Assembly: GCF_000763375.1 (NCBI RefSeq)
Contig: NZ_JPSY01000003.1
Coordinates: 124,001-188,000, forward strand
Direction: 5' to 3'
DNA length: 64,000 nt
From: Microbacterium profundi
GTDB taxonomy: Bacteria > Actinomycetota > Actinomycetes > Actinomycetales > Microbacteriaceae
Part shown: positions 1 to 8,830 of the stretch, one piece after another
Layout of the letters: every line of letters begins with the position of its first letter
Numbering within the stretch: position 1 is the first letter of the stretch
Notes under the pieces: model-generated
What the model was told of the DNA's origin: nothing
Database searches by the model: none
What the model saw: the letters and a program-made list of their open reading frames with translations, nothing else
Position numbers and translations under genes: made by a program

Positions 1-859
1 TGCCGATGCTCTCGGTGATCACGGGGAGCGAAGACTCCAGAGTGCTGCCTTCAGCGATGCCGACGGAGTTCTCGAGCTTGTTCGCCTCGTCCTGGAGAGC
101 GGTCAGCGCAGCCTCGGCGGTCATCTTCTGCTGCAGCTTGTACACACCGGGGTAGAACGTCACCGCGACGTTCTCCTTGACGAGATAGTCGTAGAAGACA
201 CTCTCCGTCTTGGTCACGCCCGCCTCGTACAAGGCGGTCGACACAGGAGAACCGGTATCGCCATCTTGGATGGTGACCAGTGCCTCGCCGGACGCGATGC
301 CCGCTTCGTAGTCATCCGGCTCGCCCCAGCCCATGACCTCGCTGATCTTGTCGCCGTAGGTGTTCCAGGCCCATGCGCCACCGGCCACCGCACCGCCGAT
401 GAGGGCGAGCACGATGATGAGGGCGACGAGACAGCCGGTGCGCCGTTTCTTCCTGCGTGGTGCGCTGCCGTTGGAATCGTCGTGTTCGGCCGCGAAGAGA
501 TCGTCGAGGGATGCCGCCGCCGACGCGGTCACCGGACGCGTCGCCGGATCAGCGGCAGTGTCGAAAAGCGACTCGTTCTCGGCCGCATCATCCGCTGTCG
601 AGGCCGCGGCCTCGTTCGGCTGAGCGACCTCGTGGTTCGTGGCTGCGGACCGGACCCGCTCGGACGGTGTCGTCTCGGACTGCGCGGCCTCGCGCAGCGC
701 GCGGCGCGAGCCGGGTGCCGGTAGCGGCTGGTCGGCGGCGGGAACCTGGTGTCCCGGCGCGGGGAGCTTCGAGAACAGGTCGTCGGAAAGCGAGTTCGAC
801 CCGCGTTCGGGACTCTCGCGTTCGGGACTCTCGCGTTCGGGACTCTCGCGTTCGGGCAT
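1..859 (-). CDS. mltG: endolytic murein transglycosylase MltG (YceG-like), C-terminus outside window
   Basis: Partial gene; only about the first 286 codons are present and it runs off the left edge. MltG is a membrane-anchored lytic transglycosylase that cuts nascent peptidoglycan and limits glycan length. The product starts with four PERES-type pentapeptides, then an acidic cytoplasmic tail of about 120 residues. A basic RRKKRRT stretch and one membrane segment (LVALIIVLALIGGAVAGG) follow. The start of the YceG extracellular domain is visible, including YLVKENVAVTFYPGVYKL. The ATG lies 3 bases beyond the ruvX stop, so the genes are probably co-translated. The order alaS-ruvX-mltG is usual in actinobacteria. 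The catalytic Glu lies outside the window. Confidence 0.9.
   Translation of the reverse strand, partial: MPERESPERESPERESPERGSNSLSDDLFSKLPAPGHQVPAADQPLPAPGSRRALREAAQSETTPSERVRSAATNHEVAQPNEAAASTADDAAENESLFDTAADPATRPVTASAAASLDDLFAAEHDDSNGSAPRRKKRRTGCLVALIIVLALIGGAVAGGAWAWNTYGDKISEVMGWGEPDDYEAGIASGEALVTIQDGDTGSPVSTALYEAGVTKTESVFYDYLVKENVAVTFYPGVYKLQQKMTAEAALTALQDEANKLENSVGIAEGSTLESSLPVITESIG
812..857 (-). repeat. 15-bp tandem repeat encoding PERES pentapeptides
   Basis: Three and a partial fourth copy of a 15-base unit (minus strand CCCGAACGCGAGAGT) sit directly after the mltG start codon. They encode Pro-Glu-Arg-Glu-Ser repeats. The copies are identical at the DNA level, so copy number may vary between strains without breaking the frame. 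Confidence 0.85.
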
Positions 860-861
860 GC

Positions 862-1335
862 TCAAGTGGGCTCCTCGTCGGTTGGAACCACGGAACCGGC
901 CGGGTTACCGGTGCTCTTCTCCGTGTCGATCGCGTGCTGCAGAAGCACCACTGCCGCGACCTGATCGACAATGCTACGAGAGTTTCGCTGAGTTCTGCCA
1001 GAAGAGCGCAGAGCGGCGTGCGCTGTGACCGTGCTGAGTCGCTCGTCCATCATGCGCACCGGCACCGCGGTGAGGCGCTGCAGAGCGGCCGCGAACTCAC
1101 GTGCATCCGCAGTGGAAGGCGTGTCAGCACCCTGCATGTTCACCGGAAGACCGACGACGAACTCCAGCGGTTCGTACTCCGCGGCGATCTCGGCGATGCG
1201 GGCAAGGGACTGCTCCGATCGCTGCACGGTCTCCACCGGCACGGCGAGCATGCCGTCAGGGTCGCAGCGCGCCACGCCCACCCGCGCCTTGCCGACATCG
1301 ATGCCGAGCCGCACTCCGCGGCGAAATCCGCTCAC
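862..1335 (-). CDS. ruvX: Holliday junction resolvase-like protein RuvX (YqgF)
   Basis: 157 residues, normal for YqgF/RuvX, an RNase H-fold nuclease linked to resolution of Holliday junctions and 16S rRNA 5' processing. The N-terminus has the first acidic site in RLGIDVGKARVGVA. FVVGLPVNMQG matches the conserved VGLP segment and MDERLSTVTAH the second acidic motif. A late Asp is present in SIVDQVAAVVLLQ. The GTG start overlaps the alaS stop in GTGA, which fixes this start. It sits in the alaS-ruvX-mltG operon. Confidence 0.93.
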   Translation of the reverse strand: MSGFRRGVRLGIDVGKARVGVARCDPDGMLAVPVETVQRSEQSLARIAEIAAEYEPLEFVVGLPVNMQGADTPSTADAREFAAALQRLTAVPVRMMDERLSTVTAHAALRSSGRTQRNSRSIVDQVAAVVLLQHAIDTEKSTGNPAGSVVPTDEEPT

Positions 1336-3992
1336 GCGCCGCGCAGCTCCTGCGTCACGGCGTCCAGCGCCGCGCCCAATGCCGTGGCATCCGTTCCGCC
1401 GCCCTGTGCGACATCATCGCGTCCGCCGCCGCCGCCCCCGAGCACACCGGCCGCGCGCTTCGCGAGCGCACCAGCCTTCGCGCCCGCCGCACGTGCGGAA
1501 TCGTTGGTGGCGACCACGACGACCGGACGTCCGGCTGCGACGCCGCCGAGTGCCACGACCGCGGCATCCGAGCCGAGGCGCTCACGGACGCTGAGCGCCA
1601 GCGTGCGCACGTCGTCCGCCGATGCGACGTCGCCGAGCGACACCGCCGCGACGCGATATGCGCCGACGCGCTCCGCCGCCTCCGCGATCGCGGGCACCTG
1701 CCCCTCGCGCTGCTTCGCCTCGAACTGCGCGATCCGCTTCTCGGCCGTCTTCAGGTTCGCGGCGATCTCGGCGATCCGCTCCGGCAGCTGCTCGCGCGGC
1801 GTCTTGAGAGCGCTCGTGAGCTGCGACACGATCGCACGCTCTGCAGCGAGCTCGCGGAATGCGTCCTGACCGACCAATGCCTCGATACGTCGGTTGGAGG
1901 CGCCGACCGACGACTCGCCCACGACGCTGACAAGTCCGATCTCCGCGCTGGTGTTCACGTGGGTGCCCGCGCAGAGCTCCCGCGACCACGGGCCGCCGAT
2001 GTCGACCATCCGCACGACGTCGCCGTACTTCTCGCCGAACAGCGCCATGGCGCCGGCTTCCTTCGCCTCATCGAGCGACACGATGCGCGTCGTCACCTCG
2101 AGGGCGTCCTGGACGGCGCGGTTGGTGATCTCCTCGATATCGGTGCGTGCGTCCACGGAGAGCGCCTGCGACCACGAGAAGTCGAAGCGCATGTAACCCG
2201 CGCGGTTGAGCGATCCGGCCTGGGTGGCGGTCGGACCGAGCGTGTCGCGCAGCGCGGCGTGCACGAGGTGCGTCGCCGAGTGCGCCTGACGGGCTGCTCG
2301 GCGGTTCGCCGCGTCCACGACGGTCGTCGCGCGATCATCGAGTGCGACGCTGCCGCTGACCACCTGCACGGTATGGCTGATGAGGCCGGCGACCGGCTTC
2401 TGCACGTCGAGCACGTCGAGCTCGAACCCGGCGCCGACGATCGTTCCCTTGTCGGCGACCTGACCGCCTGACTCGGCGTACAGCGTCGTCTCGGCGAGGA
2501 TGATCTCGGCGACCTGGCCCTCGCCGGCGGATGCTACTGGTTGGCCGTCGACGAGGATGCCGAGCACGCGCGACTCGATGTCGAGATCGGTGTATCCGGC
2601 GAATCCGGTCTCGCCGAGGGCGCGGAAGTCGCGGTAGACCGAGACGTCGGCGAGCTGGCGCTTGCGGCTCTTCGCATCGGCCTTCGCACGTGTGCGCTGC
2701 TCCTGCATCAGCGTGTCGAAGGCCGTGCGATCGACGTTGAGGCCCGCCTCCTCTGCGATCTCGAGCGTGAGATCGATCGGGAAGCCGTAGGTGTCGTGCA
2801 GCAGGAAAGCCTCAGGCCCGGCAAGAGTCTGCTTGCCTGCCTTCTTGGTGTCGGCGAGTGCGAGGTCGAGGATCGTGGATCCCTGCGCGAGCGTGCGCAG
2901 GAACGTCTCCTCCTCGGCGACGGCCAGGCCGGAGAGCCTGGTCCAGTCGGTCTCGAGAACCGGGTATGCGGACTTCATCGCGTCTCGGGAGGTGGCGAAC
3001 AGTTCGGGGAAGACAGGTGCGTCCACGCCGAGCAGCCGCATGGCGCGCACCGTGCGGCGCATGAGCCGGCGCAGCACGTAGCCACGGCCCTCGTTCGAGG
3101 GTTTCACGCCGTCGGAGAGCAGCATGAGCGACGATCGCACGTGATCCGCGATCACGCGGAAGCGGACGTCGTCCTCATGGACGGCCCCGTAGCGCTTGCC
3201 GGACAGCTCGACGGCGCGGTCGAGCACAGGACGGATCTGGTCCGTCTCGTACATGTTCGCCACGCCCTGCTTGAGGAAGGCGACACGCTCCAGGCCCATG
3301 CCCGTATCGATGTTCTTCTTCGGCAGCGGACCCGCGATATCGAAGTCGACCTGGGAGCGCACGTCGCTGAGCAGCTCCTGCATGAAGACGAGATTCCACA
3401 GCTCCATGTATCGGTTGTCGTCCGCCGCCGGACCGCCGTCGCGCCCGAACTCCGCGCCGCGATCGAAGAAGATCTCCGAGTCGGGGCCGCCGGGACCGGG
3501 CTGGCCCGTGTGCCAGTAGTTGTCGGCACGTCCGAGGCGCTGAATCCGCTCCTCCGGAAGCCCGATCACGCGCCGCCAGATGTCTGCGGCTTCGTCATCG
3601 GTCTCGTAGACGGTGACCCAGAAGTCCTTCTCCTGGAACCCGAGTCCGCCATCGGCCTCGCTCGTGGTCAGGAGCTCCCACGCGTACGTGATCGCTCCCT
3701 CCTTGAAGTAGTCGCCGAACGACCAGTTGCCGAGCATCTGGAAGAACGTGCCGTGACGCACCGTCTTGCCGACCTCTTCGATGTCGTTGGTACGAATGCA
3801 CTTCTGCACATCGGCTGCACGCGAGTACGGCGCAGGCACGACTCCGGTCAGATACGGGATGAACGGCACCATGCCGGCGATCGTGAACATCACCGTCGGG
3901 TCGTCGCTCACGAGCGACGCAGAGGGCACGATCGTGTGCTCGTTCTTCTCGAAGTAGCTGAGATAGCGCTGCGCGATGTCCGCAGTTTTCAT
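1332..3992 (-). CDS. alaS: alanyl-tRNA synthetase
   Basis: 886 residues, full length. Class II synthetase that charges tRNA-Ala in the cytoplasm. The N-terminal aminoacylation domain has FTIAGMVPFIPYL and GMGLERVAFLKQG. The editing domain carries the zinc-ligand signatures HSATHLVHAALR and CAGTHVN. The C-terminal part has the coiled-coil/DHHA1 region with glycine-rich GGGGGGRDDVAQGGG. It is first in an operon with ruvX and mltG, which it overlaps by GTGA. The ATG gives the conserved start MKTADIAQRYLSYF. Confidence 0.97.
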   Translation of the reverse strand: MKTADIAQRYLSYFEKNEHTIVPSASLVSDDPTVMFTIAGMVPFIPYLTGVVPAPYSRAADVQKCIRTNDIEEVGKTVRHGTFFQMLGNWSFGDYFKEGAITYAWELLTTSEADGGLGFQEKDFWVTVYETDDEAADIWRRVIGLPEERIQRLGRADNYWHTGQPGPGGPDSEIFFDRGAEFGRDGGPAADDNRYMELWNLVFMQELLSDVRSQVDFDIAGPLPKKNIDTGMGLERVAFLKQGVANMYETDQIRPVLDRAVELSGKRYGAVHEDDVRFRVIADHVRSSLMLLSDGVKPSNEGRGYVLRRLMRRTVRAMRLLGVDAPVFPELFATSRDAMKSAYPVLETDWTRLSGLAVAEEETFLRTLAQGSTILDLALADTKKAGKQTLAGPEAFLLHDTYGFPIDLTLEIAEEAGLNVDRTAFDTLMQEQRTRAKADAKSRKRQLADVSVYRDFRALGETGFAGYTDLDIESRVLGILVDGQPVASAGEGQVAEIILAETTLYAESGGQVADKGTIVGAGFELDVLDVQKPVAGLISHTVQVVSGSVALDDRATTVVDAANRRAARQAHSATHLVHAALRDTLGPTATQAGSLNRAGYMRFDFSWSQALSVDARTDIEEITNRAVQDALEVTTRIVSLDEAKEAGAMALFGEKYGDVVRMVDIGGPWSRELCAGTHVNTSAEIGLVSVVGESSVGASNRRIEALVGQDAFRELAAERAIVSQLTSALKTPREQLPERIAEIAANLKTAEKRIAQFEAKQREGQVPAIAEAAERVGAYRVAAVSLGDVASADDVRTLALSVRERLGSDAAVVALGGVAAGRPVVVVATNDSARAAGAKAGALAKRAAGVLGGGGGGRDDVAQGGGTDATALGAALDAVTQELRGA

Positions 3993-4066
3993 AGGGGTAC
4001 GGCTGTCCTTCAGTGAGGAGGATGAGCATCGCGACGGCCGCGATGCACAATGCTGGGGATCAGTGC

Positions 4067-4270
4067 TCAGTGATCAGTGCTCGGAGGAGCGACGGGCTCG
4101 ACCAGGCGAGCCTCCTGCGCTCGATAGGCGTCGCTGAGAACCGTCGTGAAGCCGTTGATCCTGGCGTCGACCTCGGCGAGGATGTCGTGACCGCGAGGAT
4201 CCTTGTTCATGAAGTGGGCGGCGACGAATCCGCCGATCACACCGATCAGGAACCACAGGAACGTCTTCAT
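4067..4270 (-). CDS. small single-pass membrane protein of unknown function
   Basis: 67 residues starting at MKTFLWFLIGVIGGFVAAHF, one membrane helix, then a soluble tail with RGHDILAEVDARINGF. The chosen ATG is preceded by AAGGAAG at good spacing. A longer frame upstream adds 14 residues without a ribosome site and would bury the hydrophobic start. It lies between rpsD and alaS on the same strand, a position where actinobacteria often have a small membrane protein. No enzymatic motif is visible. Confidence 0.7.
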   Translation of the reverse strand: MKTFLWFLIGVIGGFVAAHFMNKDPRGHDILAEVDARINGFTTVLSDAYRAQEARLVEPVAPPSTDH

Positions 4271-4327
4271 GTCGTCTTCCTTGCCTTGGGCCGCGAGGCG
4301 CGGTCTCTCCATCGTATGCGGAAACGA

Positions 4328-4361
4328 CAGAGGGCGTCGGGATGAATCCCGACGCCCTCTG
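4328..4361 (-). terminator. Rho-independent-like hairpin after rpsD
   Basis: A 16-bp perfect inverted repeat (CAGAGGGCGTCGGGAT and its complement) with a 2-base centre lies 35 bp after the rpsD stop. No clear U-run follows, which is common in high-GC actinobacteria. Confidence 0.75.
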
Positions 4362-4395
4362 CGGAAATGGTTCGCGTCTCAGCGAGCCGTATGAC

Positions 4396-5025
4396 TCAGC
4401 GAGCCGCGTAGTACTCGACGACGAGCTGCACTTCACAGGTCACGGGGACCTCGGCGCGCTTCGGACGACGCAGCAGACGCGCGTGGAGCTTGTCGAGCTC
4501 GACCTCGAGGTAGCCGGGAACGGGGGGAAGCACCTCTGCGTGACCGCCGGCTGCTGCCACCTGGAAGGGCTCGGTGCCCTCGCTCTTGGCCTTGACGTGG
4601 ATGAGCTGACCCGGCTTCACGCGGAACGACGGGCGGTCGACGAGCTGGCCGTCGACGAGGATGTGACGGTGCACGACGAGCTGGCGAGCCTGCGCGGTGG
4701 TGCGGGCGAAACCGGCACGCAGCACGAGCGCGTCGAGACGCATCTCGAGCAGCTCGACCAGGTTCTCACCGGTCAGGCCGTCGTGGCGGCGAGCCTCGTT
4801 GAACGTGTTGCGCATCTGCTTCTCGCGGATGCCGTACTGCTCGCGCAGACGCTGCTTCTCGCGCAGACGGACGGCGTAGTCGCTGTCGGTCTTGCGCTTG
4901 GTGCGGCCGTGCTCGCCCGGAGCGTAGGGACGCTTCTCGAGGTAGCGGGCGGCCTTCGGTGTGAGTGCCACGCCGAGGGCGCGGGACAGGCGGACCTTGC
5001 GGCGGTCCTGGGACTTCGTGACCAC
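4396..5025 (-). CDS. rpsD: 30S ribosomal protein S4
   Basis: 209 residues, the expected size. Primary 16S rRNA-binding protein of the small subunit. It lacks the N-terminal zinc cysteines and so is the Cys-minus S4 type. The S4 RNA-binding domain is clear in MRLDALVLRAGFARTTAQAR and VVHRHILVDGQ. It begins with GTG (VVTKSQDRRKVRLSRALGV). It stands alone, away from the ribosomal operon, as in many actinobacteria. The 190 bp upstream has no gene and must hold its promoter. Confidence 0.97.
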   Translation of the reverse strand: MVTKSQDRRKVRLSRALGVALTPKAARYLEKRPYAPGEHGRTKRKTDSDYAVRLREKQRLREQYGIREKQMRNTFNEARRHDGLTGENLVELLEMRLDALVLRAGFARTTAQARQLVVHRHILVDGQLVDRPSFRVKPGQLIHVKAKSEGTEPFQVAAAGGHAEVLPPVPGYLEVELDKLHARLLRRPKRAEVPVTCEVQLVVEYYAAR

Positions 5026-5217
5026 GAAGTTTTCCTTCCGATGACGTGGACGTGTCTTTCACGTCTCACGGACGTATCTCCGCCGTTCTGCCTTCGGGCG
5101 CACGCCGGGGCGCCGAGAAGGTGGGGTGTGAACGAGGGGATGCCCGAAAACTGTGTTTCGAGCCGCTCAAGTCTAACAGACTGTGATCCGCGCCCGCGGC
5201 CGGCTGGACGAGCGACG

Positions 5218-6546
5218 TCAGCGATCACCGAGGATGCGACGGATGCGTTCGAGCCTGGCCGACACGTCGCGCTCGGCTCCGAGCTGCTTGGGCTCGTAAT
5301 AGCGACGGCCGACGAGTTCGTCCGGCAGGTACTGCTGCGGCACGATGCCGTACTCGTTGTCGTGCGGGAAGACATAGCCCTTGCCATGGCCGAGGCGCTT
5401 GGCGCCCGCATAGTGCGCGTCGCGAAGGTGCGCGGGAACGCGGCCGAAATTGCCGGCACGGACATCCGCGATCGCCGCGTTGATGCCGTTGTACGAGGCG
5501 TTCGACTTCGCCGTGGTCGCGAGATACACGGTCGCCTCTGCGAGGGGGATGCGTCCCTCCGGCATACCGATGAACGCCACCGCATCGGCGGCAGCTGTGG
5601 CGATGACCAGTCCTTGCGGGTCTGCCAGCCCGATGTCCTCGGATGCCGAGATCACCAGGCGCCGTGCGATGAAGCGCGGGTCCTCCCCCGCCTCGATCAT
5701 GCGTGCGAGGTAGTGCAGCGCCGCATCGACGTCCGAGCCGCGGATCGACTTGATGAACGCGCTGATCACGTCGTAGTGCTCGTCGCCCTGCCGGTCGTAG
5801 CGCAGCAGTGCGCGGTCGACGGCCTGAGCCACATCGTCGGCCGTGATCGCCGTCTCGGTGTCGTCTGCGGTATGCGACATCGCGACGGCGGCAGCGGCTT
5901 CGAGGCCGGTGAGTGCGCGTCGCGCGTCGCCGGACGCCAGCCGCACCAGCGCCGACCGGGCGGCCTCGTCGATCGCGACGGTGCCGTTCAGCCCGCGCGC
6001 GTCGGAGATCGCACGATCGATCAGCATCGCGATGTCGTCGTCGGTGAGGGGCTGAAGCGTGAGCAGCAGCGACCTCGACAGCAGCGGTGAGATCACCGAG
6101 AACGACGGGTTCTCGGTCGTCGCGGCGATCAGGATCACCCAGCCGTTCTCGACACCCGGCAGCAGCGCGTCCTGCTGCGCCTTCGTGAATCGGTGGATCT
6201 CATCGAGGAACAGGATCGTCGTCTGCCCGTACAGATCGCGCTGGGTGATCGCCTCCTGCATCACCTCGCGCACGTCTTTCACGCCGGCGGTGATGGCCGA
6301 CAGTTCGACGAAGCGTCGGCCGGAGGAGCGTGCGATGGCCTGTGCGAGCGTGGTCTTCCCCGTGCCTGGCGGGCCCCAGAGGATGATCGACACCGCCCCT
6401 GGCGACGTCGCCTCCGGGTCTGCCAGCGCGACGATCGGCGATCCGGCGCGCAGCAGATGCTGCTGGCCGGCCACCTCGGCGAGCGAGACGGGTCGCATCC
6501 GCACCGCAAGGGGTGTCTGTCCCGAGAGCAGAGGCGCAGATGTCAT
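5218..6546 (-). CDS. rarA: replication-associated recombination protein A (RarA/MgsA) AAA ATPase
   Basis: 442 residues. RarA is a clamp-loader-like AAA+ ATPase that acts at stalled forks. Walker A is GPPGTGKTTLAQAI, Walker B is TILFLDEIHRF, and the arginine-rich sensor region includes LLPGVENGWVILIAATTENP. The C-terminal MgsA tetramerisation region has YLARMIEAGEDPRFIARRL and HGKGYVFPHD. The ATG is preceded by TAGCCT exactly 6 bases upstream, so this may be a leaderless gene. Confidence 0.95.
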   Translation of the reverse strand: MTSAPLLSGQTPLAVRMRPVSLAEVAGQQHLLRAGSPIVALADPEATSPGAVSIILWGPPGTGKTTLAQAIARSSGRRFVELSAITAGVKDVREVMQEAITQRDLYGQTTILFLDEIHRFTKAQQDALLPGVENGWVILIAATTENPSFSVISPLLSRSLLLTLQPLTDDDIAMLIDRAISDARGLNGTVAIDEAARSALVRLASGDARRALTGLEAAAAVAMSHTADDTETAITADDVAQAVDRALLRYDRQGDEHYDVISAFIKSIRGSDVDAALHYLARMIEAGEDPRFIARRLVISASEDIGLADPQGLVIATAAADAVAFIGMPEGRIPLAEATVYLATTAKSNASYNGINAAIADVRAGNFGRVPAHLRDAHYAGAKRLGHGKGYVFPHDNEYGIVPQQYLPDELVGRRYYEPKQLGAERDVSARLERIRRILGDR

Positions 6547-6631
6547 CCGTCCAGGCTAATGCGCGGCGCCGACAAAGCTCCCCACGATAGGCTCGCAGAC
6601 GGCGCTCAGGCGAGGCGTCGAAGGAGGATCC

Positions 6632-6916
6632 ATGGCCGGTCGCGGACCGAAGAACGCTCAGCGCTCACGAACCGAATCGGAGCGCGCACGTCTGTATGCC
6701 GCCCGTACGGCCTGGCACGACGCCCAGATCAGAAGGCGGACGCGCGATAACCTGATCGCCGGGATCGTCGGCGGGTTGCTCGTGGTGGGCGCGATCGCGA
6801 GCCAGTCCGTGCACGCAGCGGTGTTCGCTCCCGAGCCCGAACCCACCGAGACCTCCACGCCCGGTCCGATAGAGAACCCCTTCTCGGGACTCTTCGCCGA
6901 CACTGCTGCCCAATAG
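6632..6916 (+). CDS. hypothetical single-pass membrane protein
   Basis: 94 residues. It has a basic cytoplasmic start (KNAQRSRTESERARLYAART), one membrane helix around residues 42-63 (LIAGIVGGLLVVGAIASQSV), and a Pro/Glu/Thr-rich outer tail. A strong AAGGAGG precedes the ATG. Small proteins of this shape are common in Microbacteriaceae but have no known role. It is divergent from rarA and convergent with the siroheme operon. Confidence 0.7.
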   Translation: MAGRGPKNAQRSRTESERARLYAARTAWHDAQIRRRTRDNLIAGIVGGLLVVGAIASQSVHAAVFAPEPEPTETSTPGPIENPFSGLFADTAAQ

Positions 6917-6969
6917 CGGGATCTCACACGCGCGGTCCCGTCGGCACCGTCTGACCGAACGCACCAGCG

Positions 6970-7000
6970 CGCCCCGGTGAGTCCGGAGCTCACCGGGGCG
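6970..7000. terminator. bidirectional hairpin terminator
   Basis: A perfect 12-bp inverted repeat (CGCCCCGGTGAG and its complement) with a 7-base loop lies between two convergent genes. It can serve the small membrane protein on plus and the siroheme operon on minus. Confidence 0.75.
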
Positions 7001-7019
7001 TACTGCTGCCGGCACGCCG

Positions 7020-7700
7020 TCAGCGGGTGGCGTGGAAGCGGTCTGCGACGACCCTGGCGATGCGCCGATCGGGCGCGAGGGGCGTGCTGACGACATCCGC
7101 ACCTGCGGCCGAGACGAGCCCGGCGAAGAAACCCGGCGCCAGCACATGACTGGCTGCGATCACACGAGCGGCGCCGCTCAGGCGCGCATCCGCGACAGCA
7201 TCCGTGATGCGGGGAGCGGATGCCGATGCGTATCCGACGGTGACGGGAACGGGAAGCATCGTCCGCACCGCGGCTGCGACCGTTTCCACATCGATCAGTG
7301 CCGATGGGTTGCTCGATCCCGCAGCGGCGAGCACGACATGGTCCCCCGGCAGCCATCCGCCGGGCAGCGCCGTAGCCAGACGATCCACGAGGACGTCCGC
7401 GATGAGCGGATGCGTACCGAGCGGTTCCGACTGCCGGGCGCCGGCATGCCTGTCGACGGCTCGCGAGATGTCGACGGCGGTGTGGTACCCGACTGACAGC
7501 AGCAACGGCACGACGATCACGTCGTCCCGTCGTGCCTCATGGTCGATCACCTCATCGATCTGCGGCTGCTCCACGTCGACCACAGCCGCGACGACCCTCA
7601 CCTCCGGCAGCAGCGCCCTGACGTCGTCGATCAGGCTGCGGACCGCATCCTGCCCGGCCAGGTCGTTCGTTCCGTGCGAGCAGGCGATCAAGGTGGTCAC
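7020..7700 (-). CDS. sirohydrochlorin chelatase-like (CbiX/SirB family)
   Basis: 226 residues. The family inserts a metal (iron for siroheme) into sirohydrochlorin, the last step for the nitrite reductase cofactor. It starts with TTLIACSHGTND, with the conserved SHG histidine. A second metal-site region is seen in VVPLLLSVGYHTAVDI, and a second related half follows (HVVLAAAGSSNPSALIDV). The GTG start overlaps the upstream stop in GTGA, which fixes it. It is the last gene of the nirBD-siroheme operon. Confidence 0.88.
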   Translation of the reverse strand: MTTLIACSHGTNDLAGQDAVRSLIDDVRALLPEVRVVAAVVDVEQPQIDEVIDHEARRDDVIVVPLLLSVGYHTAVDISRAVDRHAGARQSEPLGTHPLIADVLVDRLATALPGGWLPGDHVVLAAAGSSNPSALIDVETVAAAVRTMLPVPVTVGYASASAPRITDAVADARLSGAARVIAASHVLAPGFFAGLVSAAGADVVSTPLAPDRRIARVVADRFHATR

Positions 7701-8830
7701 GCTGGGTCCTCCACAGCGAGGCGGTAGCCCCTCTTCACGACGGTGCGGATGACGTCCACGTCTCCGAGCGCCTCCCGAACGCGTGCGACAGCCATCTCGA
7801 CGGCATGCGCATTGCCTCCTGTGCGCGGCAGCGCGACGGCGATCTCCTCCCGCGACAGCACACGGCCGCCCGCGTCGAAGAGGGCGCCGAGCAGGCCAGC
7901 GCCGGCGCGGGAGAGCGCGATGAACTCGCCGTCGATCACGACCCCGCCACTGCGCATCGACACACTGCCCGCTGATGTCATCAGCGCCGGTGCGCCTCCC
8001 CCGCCGCCGAAGTAGCCGATCACACAGCGCGCGAGGGAGCCGAGCCGGCCGCGATCGGCGATCGTCTCGCGGAGCCCGTGCTCGCGCAACGGCGCCGCGG
8101 TGATCGGTCCGACCGCAGCGAGCAGCAGCCTGCCGGATGCCGCTCGGTGCCGGATGCCGTCCAGCGCCTTCAGTCGTCTGGCAGCGCGGATCCATTCCGC
8201 GGCGCCAGGTGCCGAGGTGAACAGCACCGCATCGACCTCGCCTCCTGCGGCGTGGGCGACCGAGCGTTCCACGAGATGCGGATCGGCCGGCGGACCCCAG
8301 CGATACACAGTGAGGCTCTCGACCTCCGCCCCTGCGACCTCGAGCAGGTTGTCCAGTCCGTCGGATCCTGCGCCATGATGCTGCACCGCGATGCGCTTTC
8401 CGGTGAGAGAGGAGGAGAGCAGGTACTCCCCTACTTCGGCGGCCGTCTCCGACTCGGCCACCCAGTCCGCGACGAACCCGGCCTGCTGGATGGCTCCGTT
8501 CGCTTTGGGTCCCCTGGCGACGAACTGCGAGCCGCGCAGCGCATCGGTCAGCGCTTCGGCGAGATCATGTTCATGTGCGGCGTCCATCCAGCCGCGGAAG
8601 CCCACTCCGGTGGTGACGACCACGATGTCCGGTGGACGCTCGACGAGATCACGCGTGCGGCGGATGAGTTCTTCGTCGTCGGCGTTGGGCACGATGCTCA
8701 GAGCGGGAGCGCGGCAGACCACAGCGCCCCGCCGCTCCAGCGCGCTCGCCAGATCGCCCGCTCGACGATCTGCGGCGACGACGATCGTGCAGCCCGCGAG
8801 CGCGGCATCCAGAATGCTGCGGGAGCTCAC
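7697..8830 (-). CDS. uroporphyrinogen-III synthase fused to a winged-helix DNA-binding domain
   Basis: 377 residues, about 120 longer than a plain HemD. Residues 10-260 form the HemD fold (TIVVAADRRAGDLASALERRG near the start; LLLAAVGPITAAPLREHG near its end), which closes hydroxymethylbilane to uroporphyrinogen III. After a glycine run, residues about 275-375 match a response-regulator type winged helix (VLSREEIAVAL, MAVARVREALG, VKRGYRLA). Such bifunctional proteins are known in actinobacterial nitrite/siroheme operons and may act as regulators. It overlaps cobA and the chelatase gene by 4 bases each. Confidence 0.9.
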   Translation of the reverse strand: MSSRSILDAALAGCTIVVAADRRAGDLASALERRGAVVCRAPALSIVPNADDEELIRRTRDLVERPPDIVVVTTGVGFRGWMDAAHEHDLAEALTDALRGSQFVARGPKANGAIQQAGFVADWVAESETAAEVGEYLLSSSLTGKRIAVQHHGAGSDGLDNLLEVAGAEVESLTVYRWGPPADPHLVERSVAHAAGGEVDAVLFTSAPGAAEWIRAARRLKALDGIRHRAASGRLLLAAVGPITAAPLREHGLRETIADRGRLGSLARCVIGYFGGGGGAPALMTSAGSVSMRSGGVVIDGEFIALSRAGAGLLGALFDAGGRVLSREEIAVALPRTGGNAHAVEMAVARVREALGDVDVIRTVVKRGYRLAVEDPA

